NCBI RefSeq assembly: GCF_001625655.1
Contig: NZ_AUYB01000102.1
Coordinates: 147,457 to 211,456, forward strand
Length of the DNA stretch: 64,000 nt
Reading direction: 5' to 3'
Source: Pseudoalteromonas luteoviolacea DSM 6061
GTDB lineage: Bacteria; Pseudomonadota; Gammaproteobacteria; Enterobacterales; Alteromonadaceae
In this document: positions 10,349 to 17,650 of the stretch, piece by piece
Layout of the letters: every line of letters starts with the position of its first letter
Position numbering within the stretch: position 1 is the stretch's first letter
Notes under the pieces: generated by a model
Database searches by the model: none
Seen by the model: only the letters and a program-made list of their open reading frames with translations
What the model was told of the DNA's origin: nothing
Made by a program: the position numbers and the translations under genes

Positions 10349-10507
10349 ATGAAGCTTAAAGTCAACAAAAGACCACTAAAGAAACTCAATTTCGACAAAC
10401 TACCGTTAGATAAAAAGCTCACTCCATTAGTGGGTGGTGCGGGGCTCAGTAACGGGCCGACGCAAGAATGCGAATCTTATTACCATTGTGATTCAGAAAC
10501 TCCTTAA
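10349..10507 (+). CDS. Orphan Gly-Gly leader-like small peptide
   Basis: A 52-residue peptide with AAAGGAG at 10336-10342 six bases before ATG 10349; an earlier in-frame ATG at 10325 has no such site. The N-terminal half is Lys/Leu rich (KLKVNKRPLKKLNFDKLPL) and is followed by LTPLVGGAGL, which looks like the leader and double-glycine boundary of a ribosomally made natural product. The C-terminal tail has two cysteines spaced C-x5-C (CESYYHC) plus Ser and Thr. A second peptide at 30699-30851 shares the Lys-rich start and an LTP...GGAGL motif. No modifying enzyme, peptidase or ABC exporter lies next to it. Function unknown; a bacteriocin-like or RiPP precursor is the best guess. Confidence 0.6.
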   Translation: MKLKVNKRPLKKLNFDKLPLDKKLTPLVGGAGLSNGPTQECESYYHCDSETP

Positions 10508-10522
10508 CCAACTTAAGTAATC

Positions 10523-10558
10523 GCAAGCGTCATGTACTATCCCCTGCATGACGTTTGC
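10523..10558 (+). terminator. Long-stem hairpin after the Gly-Gly peptide gene
   Basis: A 12-bp stem GCAAGCGTCATG / CATGACGTTTGC (one G-U pair) with a 12-nt loop begins 15 nt after the peptide stop. There is no T-tract, so it may stabilise the mRNA end or terminate weakly. Confidence 0.45.
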
Positions 10559-10638
10559 CAAAATGACCCTGTCCTAGCCCAATCCATACTTAATAATGTT
10601 AAACTAGGCCCAATCCCAATTGTGTCGAGTAATTTAGA

Positions 10639-12090
10639 TTGGACAAAAATACATATATCCCAGAAAACTTTATTGATGACGTACAGAGTTACATCCCACC
10701 TCACCTAGCTCTAGAAGATTTTATCAGTAGTTGTCAAAAACCACTGAGGCTATCAATACGTGTTAACACACTAAAAATGTCAGTTGCCGAATTCGAACTC
10801 GAAGCACAAAAAATTGGTTGGCAAATATCTCCAATCCCTTGGTGCCCAGAAGGTTTTTGGCTTACTCGAAGTGAAGAAGAAGAAGCTGCACTGCCTATTG
10901 GCAATACTGCGCTGCACCTCAGCGGTTGTATTTACGTGCAGGAAGCCAGCTCAATGTTGCCACCTTTAGCCCTTCGTGAAGAAATCCAAACAATAGAAGG
11001 AAGTGAGTTTGCAATACTTGATGTAGCAGCTGCACCAGGCTCTAAAACATCTCAACTATGCGCTTTAATGGATAATCGCGGGTTACTTGTGGCCAATGAG
11101 TTCTCTTCTTCCAGATTAAAAGTACTTGCTGCCAATATGAAGCGAATGGGTGTATCTAACTGCGCATTATCACATTTCGACGGAAAAATTTTCGGCGACT
11201 ATATGTTCGAATGCTTTGACCACATTTTATTGGACGCGCCTTGCTCAGGGGAAGGTACGGTTAGAAAAGATCCGAATGCCCTCAAAAATTGGTCTATCGA
11301 GTCAAATGTTGAAATTGCCGAAGTGCAAAAATCATTAATCAAAAGCGCGTTTTTAGCATTAAAACCAGGCGGTACGCTTGTGTACTCAACTTGTACGCTG
11401 ACTCCACTTGAAAACCAAAATGTGTGCAAGTATCTACTCGAAGAGTTTGGTGATTCTGTTGAAACAATTTCTCTGGAGAACCTATTTGAAAATGCCGCAC
11501 ACGCTACTACCGAGCAAGGCTACTTACATGTATGGCCTCAGATCTTCGATAGTGAAGGATTTTTTATTGCTAAGTTCAAAAAGAATGCTTCTGTTACCCA
11601 CGAGAACCAACAAGTTAAAAAAGGTGCTTTTCCCTTTGAAGCTTTTTCACCCAAAGCGCAGCAAACATTTAATTCATACCTTAAAAAGCATTTTAAAATA
11701 ACCGAGCTGCCGGGCGACCTAATGCAAAGAGACAAAGAGCTTTGGTTATTCCCAGAACACCTTGAAGTTCTCAAAGACAAAATAAAGTATTCAAGACTGG
11801 GTATTAAAGTTGGCACTATTCACAAAAATGGAGTTAGGCTAGAGCATGAATTGGCCACCGCGTTTGGATATTTAGCCAAGCAAAATATCCATGCACTTAC
11901 GTACACACAGGCTGTGGATTATTTCCAGGGCAAAGACGTTCGTTTAGACAAACCAACATCTGAAAGCGGTGAAGTGATATTAACGCTATGTGGGGCGCCT
12001 GTAGGACTTGGCAAATGGCAAAAAGGAAAAATAAAAAACAACCTACCACGAGACTTGATAGCCCAAGGACAGTTGATAACTTGGGTATAA
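10639..12090 (+). CDS. rsmF: 16S rRNA (cytosine-1407-C5)-methyltransferase RsmF
   Basis: SAM-dependent RNA m5C methyltransferase of the RsmB/RsmF (NOL1/NOP2/Sun) family; RsmF methylates C1407 of 16S rRNA. The SAM motif is [13 protein letters not shown], the motif IV cysteine is in [14 protein letters not shown] and the catalytic motif VI cysteine is in [10 protein letters not shown]. The C-terminal domain includes the PUA-like and RNA-capped segments of YebU, giving 483 residues against 479 in E. coli. The only possible start is TTG 10639: the preceding in-frame stop is two codons upstream, and the next ATG would cut conserved N-terminal sequence. The ribosome site is weak, suggesting low expression. 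Confidence 0.93.
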   Translation: MDKNTYIPENFIDDVQSYIPPHLALEDFISSCQKPLRLSIRVNTLKMSVAEFELEAQKIGWQISPIPWCPEGFWLTRSEEEEAALPIGNTALHLSGCIYVQEASSMLPPLALREEIQTIEGSEFAILDVAAAPGSKTSQLCALMDNRGLLVANEFSSSRLKVLAANMKRMGVSNCALSHFDGKIFGDYMFECFDHILLDAPCSGEGTVRKDPNALKNWSIESNVEIAEVQKSLIKSAFLALKPGGTLVYSTCTLTPLENQNVCKYLLEEFGDSVETISLENLFENAAHATTEQGYLHVWPQIFDSEGFFIAKFKKNASVTHENQQVKKGAFPFEAFSPKAQQTFNSYLKKHFKITELPGDLMQRDKELWLFPEHLEVLKDKIKYSRLGIKVGTIHKNGVRLEHELATAFGYLAKQNIHALTYTQAVDYFQGKDVRLDKPTSESGEVILTLCGAPVGLGKWQKGKIKNNLPRDLIAQGQLITWV

Positions 12091-12470
12091 CCTGAATAGA
12101 ACTTTTTGACAACTTTAAGATTATTAATTCATATGAATTTAACCCAATGATTTATAAGAATTTTAAAAATGTCAGATTGTTTGTAACTTTTTAGCTGTGT
12201 TAACTACACTTAATAGACTTTCTACTTCTCCCTTATATGTAATAGAAGGTGTTAAAGTTAGCGCACGGCTCCATATGAGCCTTCCCCTACGCCCAGATTC
12301 ACACATTACTGGGCGTTTTTTTTGCTCTAAAATTATTCGCCCCACTCTCCTGCCATGTTCATAAAACTGTCATTTACTCTCTCTCATTCACATGGCACTA
12401 CCTAAAATAGTTGCTTTTTTATATCCAAAAAATACAATGCATATATATTTTGCTACAAAACATATAATTT
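12091..12470. other. Intergenic region with a distal terminator and possible small RNA
   Basis: No protein-coding frame is supported. The terminator at 12289-12323 lies 200 nt past the rsmF stop with no gene before it, which leaves room for a long 3' untranslated region or an independent small RNA. The last 100 nt before the ParD-like gene are very AT-rich and include a TGCATATATATTTTGC stretch that may be its promoter or operator. Confidence 0.4.
12289..12323 (+). terminator. Strong rho-independent terminator without a nearby gene
   Basis: An 8-bp stem ACGCCCAG / CTGGGCGT with a 12-nt loop is followed by eight T. It points along the + strand, 198 nt beyond the rsmF stop codon. Confidence 0.8.
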
Positions 12471-12677
12471 ATGGGTATCGTAAAAATTTCTGAAGAATTA
12501 CATGAAGAGGTAAGGCTAGCCAGCCAGGTAATGTCACGTTCGATCAATTCACAGGCAGAGTTTTGGCTCAAAATAGGTCGTTTAGCAGAGCAAAATCAAG
12601 ATAAGTCTTTTGCTGAGCTTATCCAAATTGAACTAGAACAAGTAAGAAAGAAACAACATGAAGCCAGTCATAATTAA
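12471..12677 (+). CDS. ParD-like antitoxin-family protein
   Basis: A 68-residue protein with the ribbon-helix-helix look of the ParD_like family: KISEELHEEVRLASQVMSRSINSQAEFWLKIGRLAE. Such proteins resemble ParD antitoxins, with an N-terminal strand for DNA contact and helices for dimerisation. No ParE toxin follows. Instead its 3' end overlaps the methionine aminopeptidase gene by 20 nt, an arrangement pointing to translational coupling. It may autoregulate the pair. There is no clear ribosome site before ATG 12471, and the transcript may be leaderless or nearly so. Confidence 0.75.
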   Translation: MGIVKISEELHEEVRLASQVMSRSINSQAEFWLKIGRLAEQNQDKSFAELIQIELEQVRKKQHEASHN

Positions 12678-13428
12678 AAGTACTGAACAAATCACACAGA
12701 TGAGGCAATCTGGTAAATTATTGGCAAACGTTTTCAAAGCGCTTGATGAACATATCCAAGTAGGCATGACAACCATGGAACTCAACGACTTCGTTGAATC
12801 ATACATTACGCAACAACTCGGCGCGATTGCCTCCACCAAAGGGCAATATGGCTATCCGTATGCGGTCAATGTGTCTGTTAATGATGTCGTTTGCCATGGC
12901 ATGCCAAAAGCCAGCCAAAAAATAAAGTCCAGTGATATATTGAATGTAGATGTCACCCTTAAATATGACGGCTTTTTAGCTGATTCGAGCAAAATGTACG
13001 TGATGCCAGAAGCACCAGCACTTGCGAGAAAAATCTCTAACGAAACATACAAAGCAATGTGGGAAGGGATCAAACTGGTTAAACCTGGTGTAAAGCTCGG
13101 TGATATAGGTCATGCGATTCAAAGTTACGCTGAGCGTCAAGGTTACAGTGTTGTTAGAGAGTTCTGTGGCCATGGTATTGGTGCACAAATGCACGAAGGC
13201 CCTGACGTACTCCACTTTGGTAAAAAAGATACTGGGCTCACTTTAAAACCGGGTATGACATTTACTATTGAGCCGATGATAAACCAAGGGACCCATAAGG
13301 TTAAAACGCTAAAAGACGGATGGACTGTTGTAACCAAGGATAAAAAGCTTTCCGCGCAATGGGAGCATACTATTTTAGTTACTGAGAGTGGATATGAAGT
13401 ACTGACACTTCGAGATGAAGAACACTAA
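12658..13428 (+). CDS. map: Type I methionine aminopeptidase
   Basis: Removes N-terminal methionine from nascent proteins; cytoplasmic dinuclear metalloenzyme of 256 residues, the full type I length. Metal ligands are visible: the aspartates in NVDVTLKYDGFLADSSKMY, the histidine in CGHGIGAQMHEGPDVLH, and glutamates in GMTFTIEPMI and AQWEHTILV. ATG 12658 lies inside the end of the ParD-like gene, with AAGAAAG as its ribosome site. It is not beside rpsB, where the housekeeping map is normally found, so this is probably a second, accessory MAP paired with an antitoxin-like protein. Confidence 0.93.
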   Translation: MKPVIIKSTEQITQMRQSGKLLANVFKALDEHIQVGMTTMELNDFVESYITQQLGAIASTKGQYGYPYAVNVSVNDVVCHGMPKASQKIKSSDILNVDVTLKYDGFLADSSKMYVMPEAPALARKISNETYKAMWEGIKLVKPGVKLGDIGHAIQSYAERQGYSVVREFCGHGIGAQMHEGPDVLHFGKKDTGLTLKPGMTFTIEPMINQGTHKVKTLKDGWTVVTKDKKLSAQWEHTILVTESGYEVLTLRDEEH

Positions 13429-13830
13429 AAAAATCAAGTTGTTGCTTGTTACACCCAAAAAAGAAAACAGTTCAAATCTTATCATGAATACCAAATAAGT
13501 TTCATGTAGTAAATCACACTGGCCCCGCAGGGCCAATGTGAAATAGAATCAGGTTGTCACTTATTAGCGAGCGCAATTTCTGAGCTCTGGTATTCCTTGT
13601 ATGTAATTGATTGTAGTTTTGGCGTCATAGCCGACTTAGCCAACAGCGATTGGCAAACCAATCACCACCGCATAAAGCCTCAGCACGACCCATATAGATG
13701 TCTCAGCCACATTTAGACTAAAGATCAACGCCTTTCAATGTCATAAATCTATGATTCTTTGAGTTTAAGCTAGCGCAAGTTTTAAGCAGCTATCTAGCTG
13801 CGCAATATAGATAATAAGAAGGAGTATGGA
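13429..13830. other. Intergenic region with one hairpin
   Basis: No supported gene. An 11-bp inverted repeat CACACTGGCCC / GGGCCAATGTG (one G-U pair, CGCA loop) lies at 13515-13540, about 90 nt after the aminopeptidase stop, without a T-tract. The rest has no clear structure. Confidence 0.45.
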
Positions 13831-15426
13831 ATGAAACATATTGGGCTCAGTTTAATCTCAATTGCACTGATTGCTAGCTTAACAGGGTGTAATGGTGATG
13901 ATGGCGCACAAGGCATAGCAGGAAGTAACGGTACAGATGGTTCGACGGGTAAAGATGGCAACGCCGGTTTGTCTAGCCTAGTGGAGCAATCTGCATTGCC
14001 TATGGGCGATAGTAAGTGCTTTTTTGGAGGCATCGCTATTACGTCAGGATTAGATACAAACAGTGACGGTAACTTGAGCAGTTCAGAGACCACACAATCA
14101 AATGTAGTTTGCCAACTGACACCCATAACGGCGAATGGCGTCAGTTTACCTTACACTGCACTCAGAAATGATTTACAAAATGGGTCGATTGAAGGCAGCA
14201 CGTTTGAAATTCGAAATGGCGGATTTGGCTCAGATATGGTCGCTCACCCTAGCAACAAACTACAATTTTACGCCCTCACAGACCGTGGCCCAAATGCAAC
14301 CTTCACAGGCGATCATGGCAAAGGTAAAAAGTTCCCAACACCAAATTACACTCCGCGTATCGGACTTTTCGAACTGCAAAAAAATGGCAGTATAAGAAAA
14401 GTAAAAACCATACTACTAAAACGCCCAGACGGCACCCCAATTTCAGGGTTACCCAATACGTCAAGCTTGGGAGGAACAGGTGAAACTCCCTACACAGTGG
14501 ACGGCCAACCAGTACTTGTTGACCAAACAAAAGCCTACCATGAACTAGATAACCCCATAAAGTTAGATGACTATGGCTTAGATGGTGAAGGCCTCGTTGC
14601 GCTTTCTGATGGCACCTTTTGGGTAAGTGATGAATATGGACCACATATCGTTCACTTTGACGCGGACGGCAATGAGCTCGCCCGCATCAATGCATTTACT
14701 CATGATGAACGCGTGACACTACATTTACCTCAAGAGTTTTCTAACCGCAGAGCAAACCGCGGTATGGAAGGTCTGGCCGTCACACCCGATGAGAAAACGC
14801 TAGTTGGTGTGATGCAATCAACCATGTACAACCCTGATAAAACGGTTAAATCATTGAACGTTACTCGTATTGTGGCAATTAACTTAGAAACTCAACAAGT
14901 TAGCCAATACTTGTATTCACAAGAAAAAGAGCAAAATTCAAATTCAGGAATTGTGGCACTGTCTAATACAGAGTTCCTTGTGATTGAACGAGATGGGGCC
15001 TTTTATCAACAGACCCCTGAAGCAATGAAGCGAATCTACAAAATTGATTTGTCCAATGCGACCGATCTTGAACAAGTTACCGAAAATGAAGTGCTTACAC
15101 AACACCCTGAACTTGGCCTGTTAATCTCGGGCAACACCATAGAACAAACAGTCCAGCAAGCTGGCTGGAACGGACTTACCACACATGGTATTCAACCTGT
15201 AAGCAAAACACTGGTATTGGACCTTGTACAGGAAATTTCCTACCCCCACGATAAATTAGAGGGTATGTGGTTAATTGACTCAAGTCGATTGGCTGTTATC
15301 AATGATGATGACTTTGCAACCTGGTCTACCGATGGAGTGCTTGAGCAAAAATACCTAGATTTGGGGCGCACACAAGTTGATGAAAACAAGCTCTATCTAT
15401 TTGAAAATCTGCAGCTTGACCAATAA
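13831..15426 (+). CDS. Esterase/phytase-like beta-propeller lipoprotein with collagen-like stub
   Basis: Outer-surface or periplasmic lipoprotein of 531 residues. The signal ends at lipobox LTGC (Cys20). It is followed by about eight Gly-X-X repeats from residue 22 (GDDGAQGIAGSNGTDG) and a short domain resembling DUF7151 (CFFGGIAITSGLDTNSDG then a cysteine). From about residue 110 on it matches the phytase-like esterase family (PF13449): YALTDRGPNATF, GLDGEGLVALSDGTFWVSDE, NRGMEGLAVTPD and a C-terminal KLEGMW. Members bind metals and hydrolyse phosphate or ester bonds, but the substrate is unknown. GAAGGAG precedes ATG 13831. It is followed by a terminator-like hairpin and a small secreted protein. 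Confidence 0.85.
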   Translation: MKHIGLSLISIALIASLTGCNGDDGAQGIAGSNGTDGSTGKDGNAGLSSLVEQSALPMGDSKCFFGGIAITSGLDTNSDGNLSSSETTQSNVVCQLTPITANGVSLPYTALRNDLQNGSIEGSTFEIRNGGFGSDMVAHPSNKLQFYALTDRGPNATFTGDHGKGKKFPTPNYTPRIGLFELQKNGSIRKVKTILLKRPDGTPISGLPNTSSLGGTGETPYTVDGQPVLVDQTKAYHELDNPIKLDDYGLDGEGLVALSDGTFWVSDEYGPHIVHFDADGNELARINAFTHDERVTLHLPQEFSNRRANRGMEGLAVTPDEKTLVGVMQSTMYNPDKTVKSLNVTRIVAINLETQQVSQYLYSQEKEQNSNSGIVALSNTEFLVIERDGAFYQQTPEAMKRIYKIDLSNATDLEQVTENEVLTQHPELGLLISGNTIEQTVQQAGWNGLTTHGIQPVSKTLVLDLVQEISYPHDKLEGMWLIDSSRLAVINDDDFATWSTDGVLEQKYLDLGRTQVDENKLYLFENLQLDQ

Positions 15427-15432
15427 CTCTGA

Positions 15433-15453
15433 AAGCGGCACAAGCCGCTTTTT
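15433..15453 (+). terminator. Rho-independent terminator or attenuator between two secreted-protein genes
   Basis: A 7-bp stem AAGCGGC / GCCGCTT with an ACAA loop and a short T run. It lies 7 nt after the phytase-like stop and 20 nt before the next start codon, so it may tune expression of the downstream gene. Confidence 0.7.
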
Positions 15454-15472
15454 GACAATATTAAGGATAATC

Positions 15473-16333
15473 ATGAAAAACTCTCTCATCACCATACTTG
15501 CGCTGCTTTCTCTCAATACGGTCGCTGTACCAATCATTGACTCTAAAGAGTACAAAGTTATGTTAAGTAATACGTACTTTTCAAATTCAAATGAGCCTGA
15601 CATCGTCAATCAAGTGTTTCGTGAGCTTGCAGACATAACTTTGGCTGCCACAAATAAGCCCCTTTTAGGTGATTCATATTTGTCAAAAATACGCCAAGTT
15701 CGTTTTTATGATGTGCAACACGCATGCACTTTAAAAAAGCTAGGATACATATTTAGAGAGCGTACTGAAAAGAACCAGTCTGAAGTTACTTTAAAATATC
15801 GTCATGTGGACCTATACATGTCACATTTCGAAGATGTGTCAAGTCAACATACCGATGCAACCACGAAACTTGAAGCTGATTACAGTGTCACGCATAGTGG
15901 TCTCTGGAAAGTAGTCTATGGACATTCTACTAAAGTGCCAAATACAAGAAACATCAATGAAATAAAGGATATAAACAAGCATTTCGATGGGTTTGAACAC
16001 GCCTATCAGTTGCCAGATGCTATGCCGTTAAATCTTGTATCTGGGCTTAATGTTTATGAGCGAGTTTATAAAGGGCCAACGGTTGACCTTGGACGACAAG
16101 AAGCTGAATTCTCCATAACACTTTGGTATCAAAATGAATCGTCCAACACACCACTTGTTGCAGAACTTTCTTTCAAATATGCTGAACAACAGGGAGATTT
16201 TAGTAAAACGGTAACGCAGCGAGCTGCGCATTTATTCGAAAGCATTAGCAATAACCTTGACTATATAGACAGCACAAGCATGACCAAAACACAGTTTGTA
16301 TACCACCATCAACCAAACTTTTGCGATGAATAA
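15473..16333 (+). CDS. Secreted protein of unknown function
   Basis: A 286-residue protein with a clear signal peptide (MKNSLITILALLSLNTVAVP). The frame extends back to 15377, but TAAGGATAATC places the ribosome site just before ATG 15473 and only that start exposes a signal sequence. The mature part is mixed alpha/beta with two cysteines, CTLKKLGY and a C-terminal FCDE, and no motif I recognise. It lies 46 nt after the phytase-like lipoprotein gene with a hairpin between. Function unknown. Confidence 0.75.
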   Translation: MKNSLITILALLSLNTVAVPIIDSKEYKVMLSNTYFSNSNEPDIVNQVFRELADITLAATNKPLLGDSYLSKIRQVRFYDVQHACTLKKLGYIFRERTEKNQSEVTLKYRHVDLYMSHFEDVSSQHTDATTKLEADYSVTHSGLWKVVYGHSTKVPNTRNINEIKDINKHFDGFEHAYQLPDAMPLNLVSGLNVYERVYKGPTVDLGRQEAEFSITLWYQNESSNTPLVAELSFKYAEQQGDFSKTVTQRAAHLFESISNNLDYIDSTSMTKTQFVYHHQPNFCDE

Positions 16334-16526
16334 GCTAACTATTAAGAGCAAGGTTAAAGACCTTTCACTTAACCCTAGATGATATTTAAATAGCCTTGAA
16401 AAGTTTTAGATGCTTTTATTATCAATAGTTTGCTTAGTTCACCTCAGTTACGACTAGTGCTGTTTGCTCTGGACTTAGATGCTGCGATTTTAAAGACATC
16501 GAATAAAACAGCAACTACAAGCCTAA

Positions 16527-17351
16527 CTATTGATTTTTATTGTCGCTACTAGAATCACTCTCGCTTAATAGATCTGACCATTTGGCCTGAATTTCTTTTA
16601 GCTTGCCACTTTCTGTAATTCTTCTTTTTCCTATGTCAAACTGACGTAGTAATTTTCTTCCCATTGGATTACCTAAAGACGCAGCGAGGTACTCCTTATT
16701 GCTATCAAACATAGGTAGCTTGATAATATCGTTTTCAAGTTTGTGCTGATGAAGAACAATATCCCAAACGCCTTCATAGCCAACAAACCCCTCTACTCGC
16801 TTGCTCATTAGCATTTCAAATCCTTGAATGATCTCGCCTACATCATACTTATCAACACTTTTGAGCAAAGCCCACCTCTCTCCGTAATTAAACCCTCGCA
16901 TTTGGGCAATGGTCATGTCATGTAGAGCTTCTAAGGATTGCCATTCCAATGATTGAGACTTTAAGACATAGAGACGATAAAAAACGCTATTCACATGTTC
17001 TTTAGAATATCGATAAATTTTTAGTCGCTCTGCACTGATGCTCACAGGAAAAATCAGATCAACCCTGCCCGAGTCCAGATAAGTTAATGCTCTTGCCCAC
17101 GGAACAACCCATAATTCAACCGTGTAGCCCATTGAATGAAAGCTCTCACGCACAACATCCCATGCGAACCCCTCAAAAAGCTCGCTATCCTCACCAGGTG
17201 GTACTTTCACTACGTGTGTGTCGCCTTGAGCTAAATAGCCGAATGGCTCATAATCAGGCAAAGTAATTACCGAGACCGTTTTGCTTGCGCCATAGCAATA
17301 AGAAGTCACGAATAGTATTGCAGTGATTATTGCTTTGCACCAAAAGGCCAT
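16527..17351 (-). CDS. Periplasmic solute-binding protein, amino-acid ABC (SBP_bac_3) type
   Basis: A 274-residue secreted protein with signal peptide (FWCKAIITAILFVTSYCYGA). The fold is that of family 3 extracellular solute-binding proteins: PDYEPFGYL near the N terminus, WDVVRESFHSMGYTVELWVVPWARALTYLDSGRVDLIFPV, and a C-terminal ITESGKLKEIQAKW. No ABC permease or ATPase is adjacent; stand-alone members of this kind are common in Alteromonadales, where they may serve as orphan binding or sensory partners. The ligand is unknown. Confidence 0.88.
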   Translation of the reverse strand: MAFWCKAIITAILFVTSYCYGASKTVSVITLPDYEPFGYLAQGDTHVVKVPPGEDSELFEGFAWDVVRESFHSMGYTVELWVVPWARALTYLDSGRVDLIFPVSISAERLKIYRYSKEHVNSVFYRLYVLKSQSLEWQSLEALHDMTIAQMRGFNYGERWALLKSVDKYDVGEIIQGFEMLMSKRVEGFVGYEGVWDIVLHQHKLENDIIKLPMFDSNKEYLAASLGNPMGRKLLRQFDIGKRRITESGKLKEIQAKWSDLLSESDSSSDNKNQ

Positions 17352-17650
17352 TGTATTACCCAGAAAAGCACTCTATTAACATGAGCATAGTTAATCGACA
17401 AAAGAATAGACAGGTTTACGTCGTAATTTAAACCATCATTGTGCAGAGTTTCTTGGCTAGCTTAAGACTGACGTGTAGAAAACCACCTAGAATGTAGATA
17501 TTTAATAAAGGGTTTCTTTTATCTGAGTCTATTTTTGTAGTAACGCCCAGTACCCATGTAACAGCAACATGTATCAATCAGAACACACCGCTATCAACAA
17601 ACAAGTTATTGAGGTAGATTAGCTAAATAAATAATCAAAAAAAGAAATCT

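Noticed and set aside
12240..12323. Resemblance of the hairpin to the end of Spot 42 RNA
   Set aside because: The terminator stem is similar, but the conserved 5' part of Spot 42 is absent, so the match is only to a common terminator shape.
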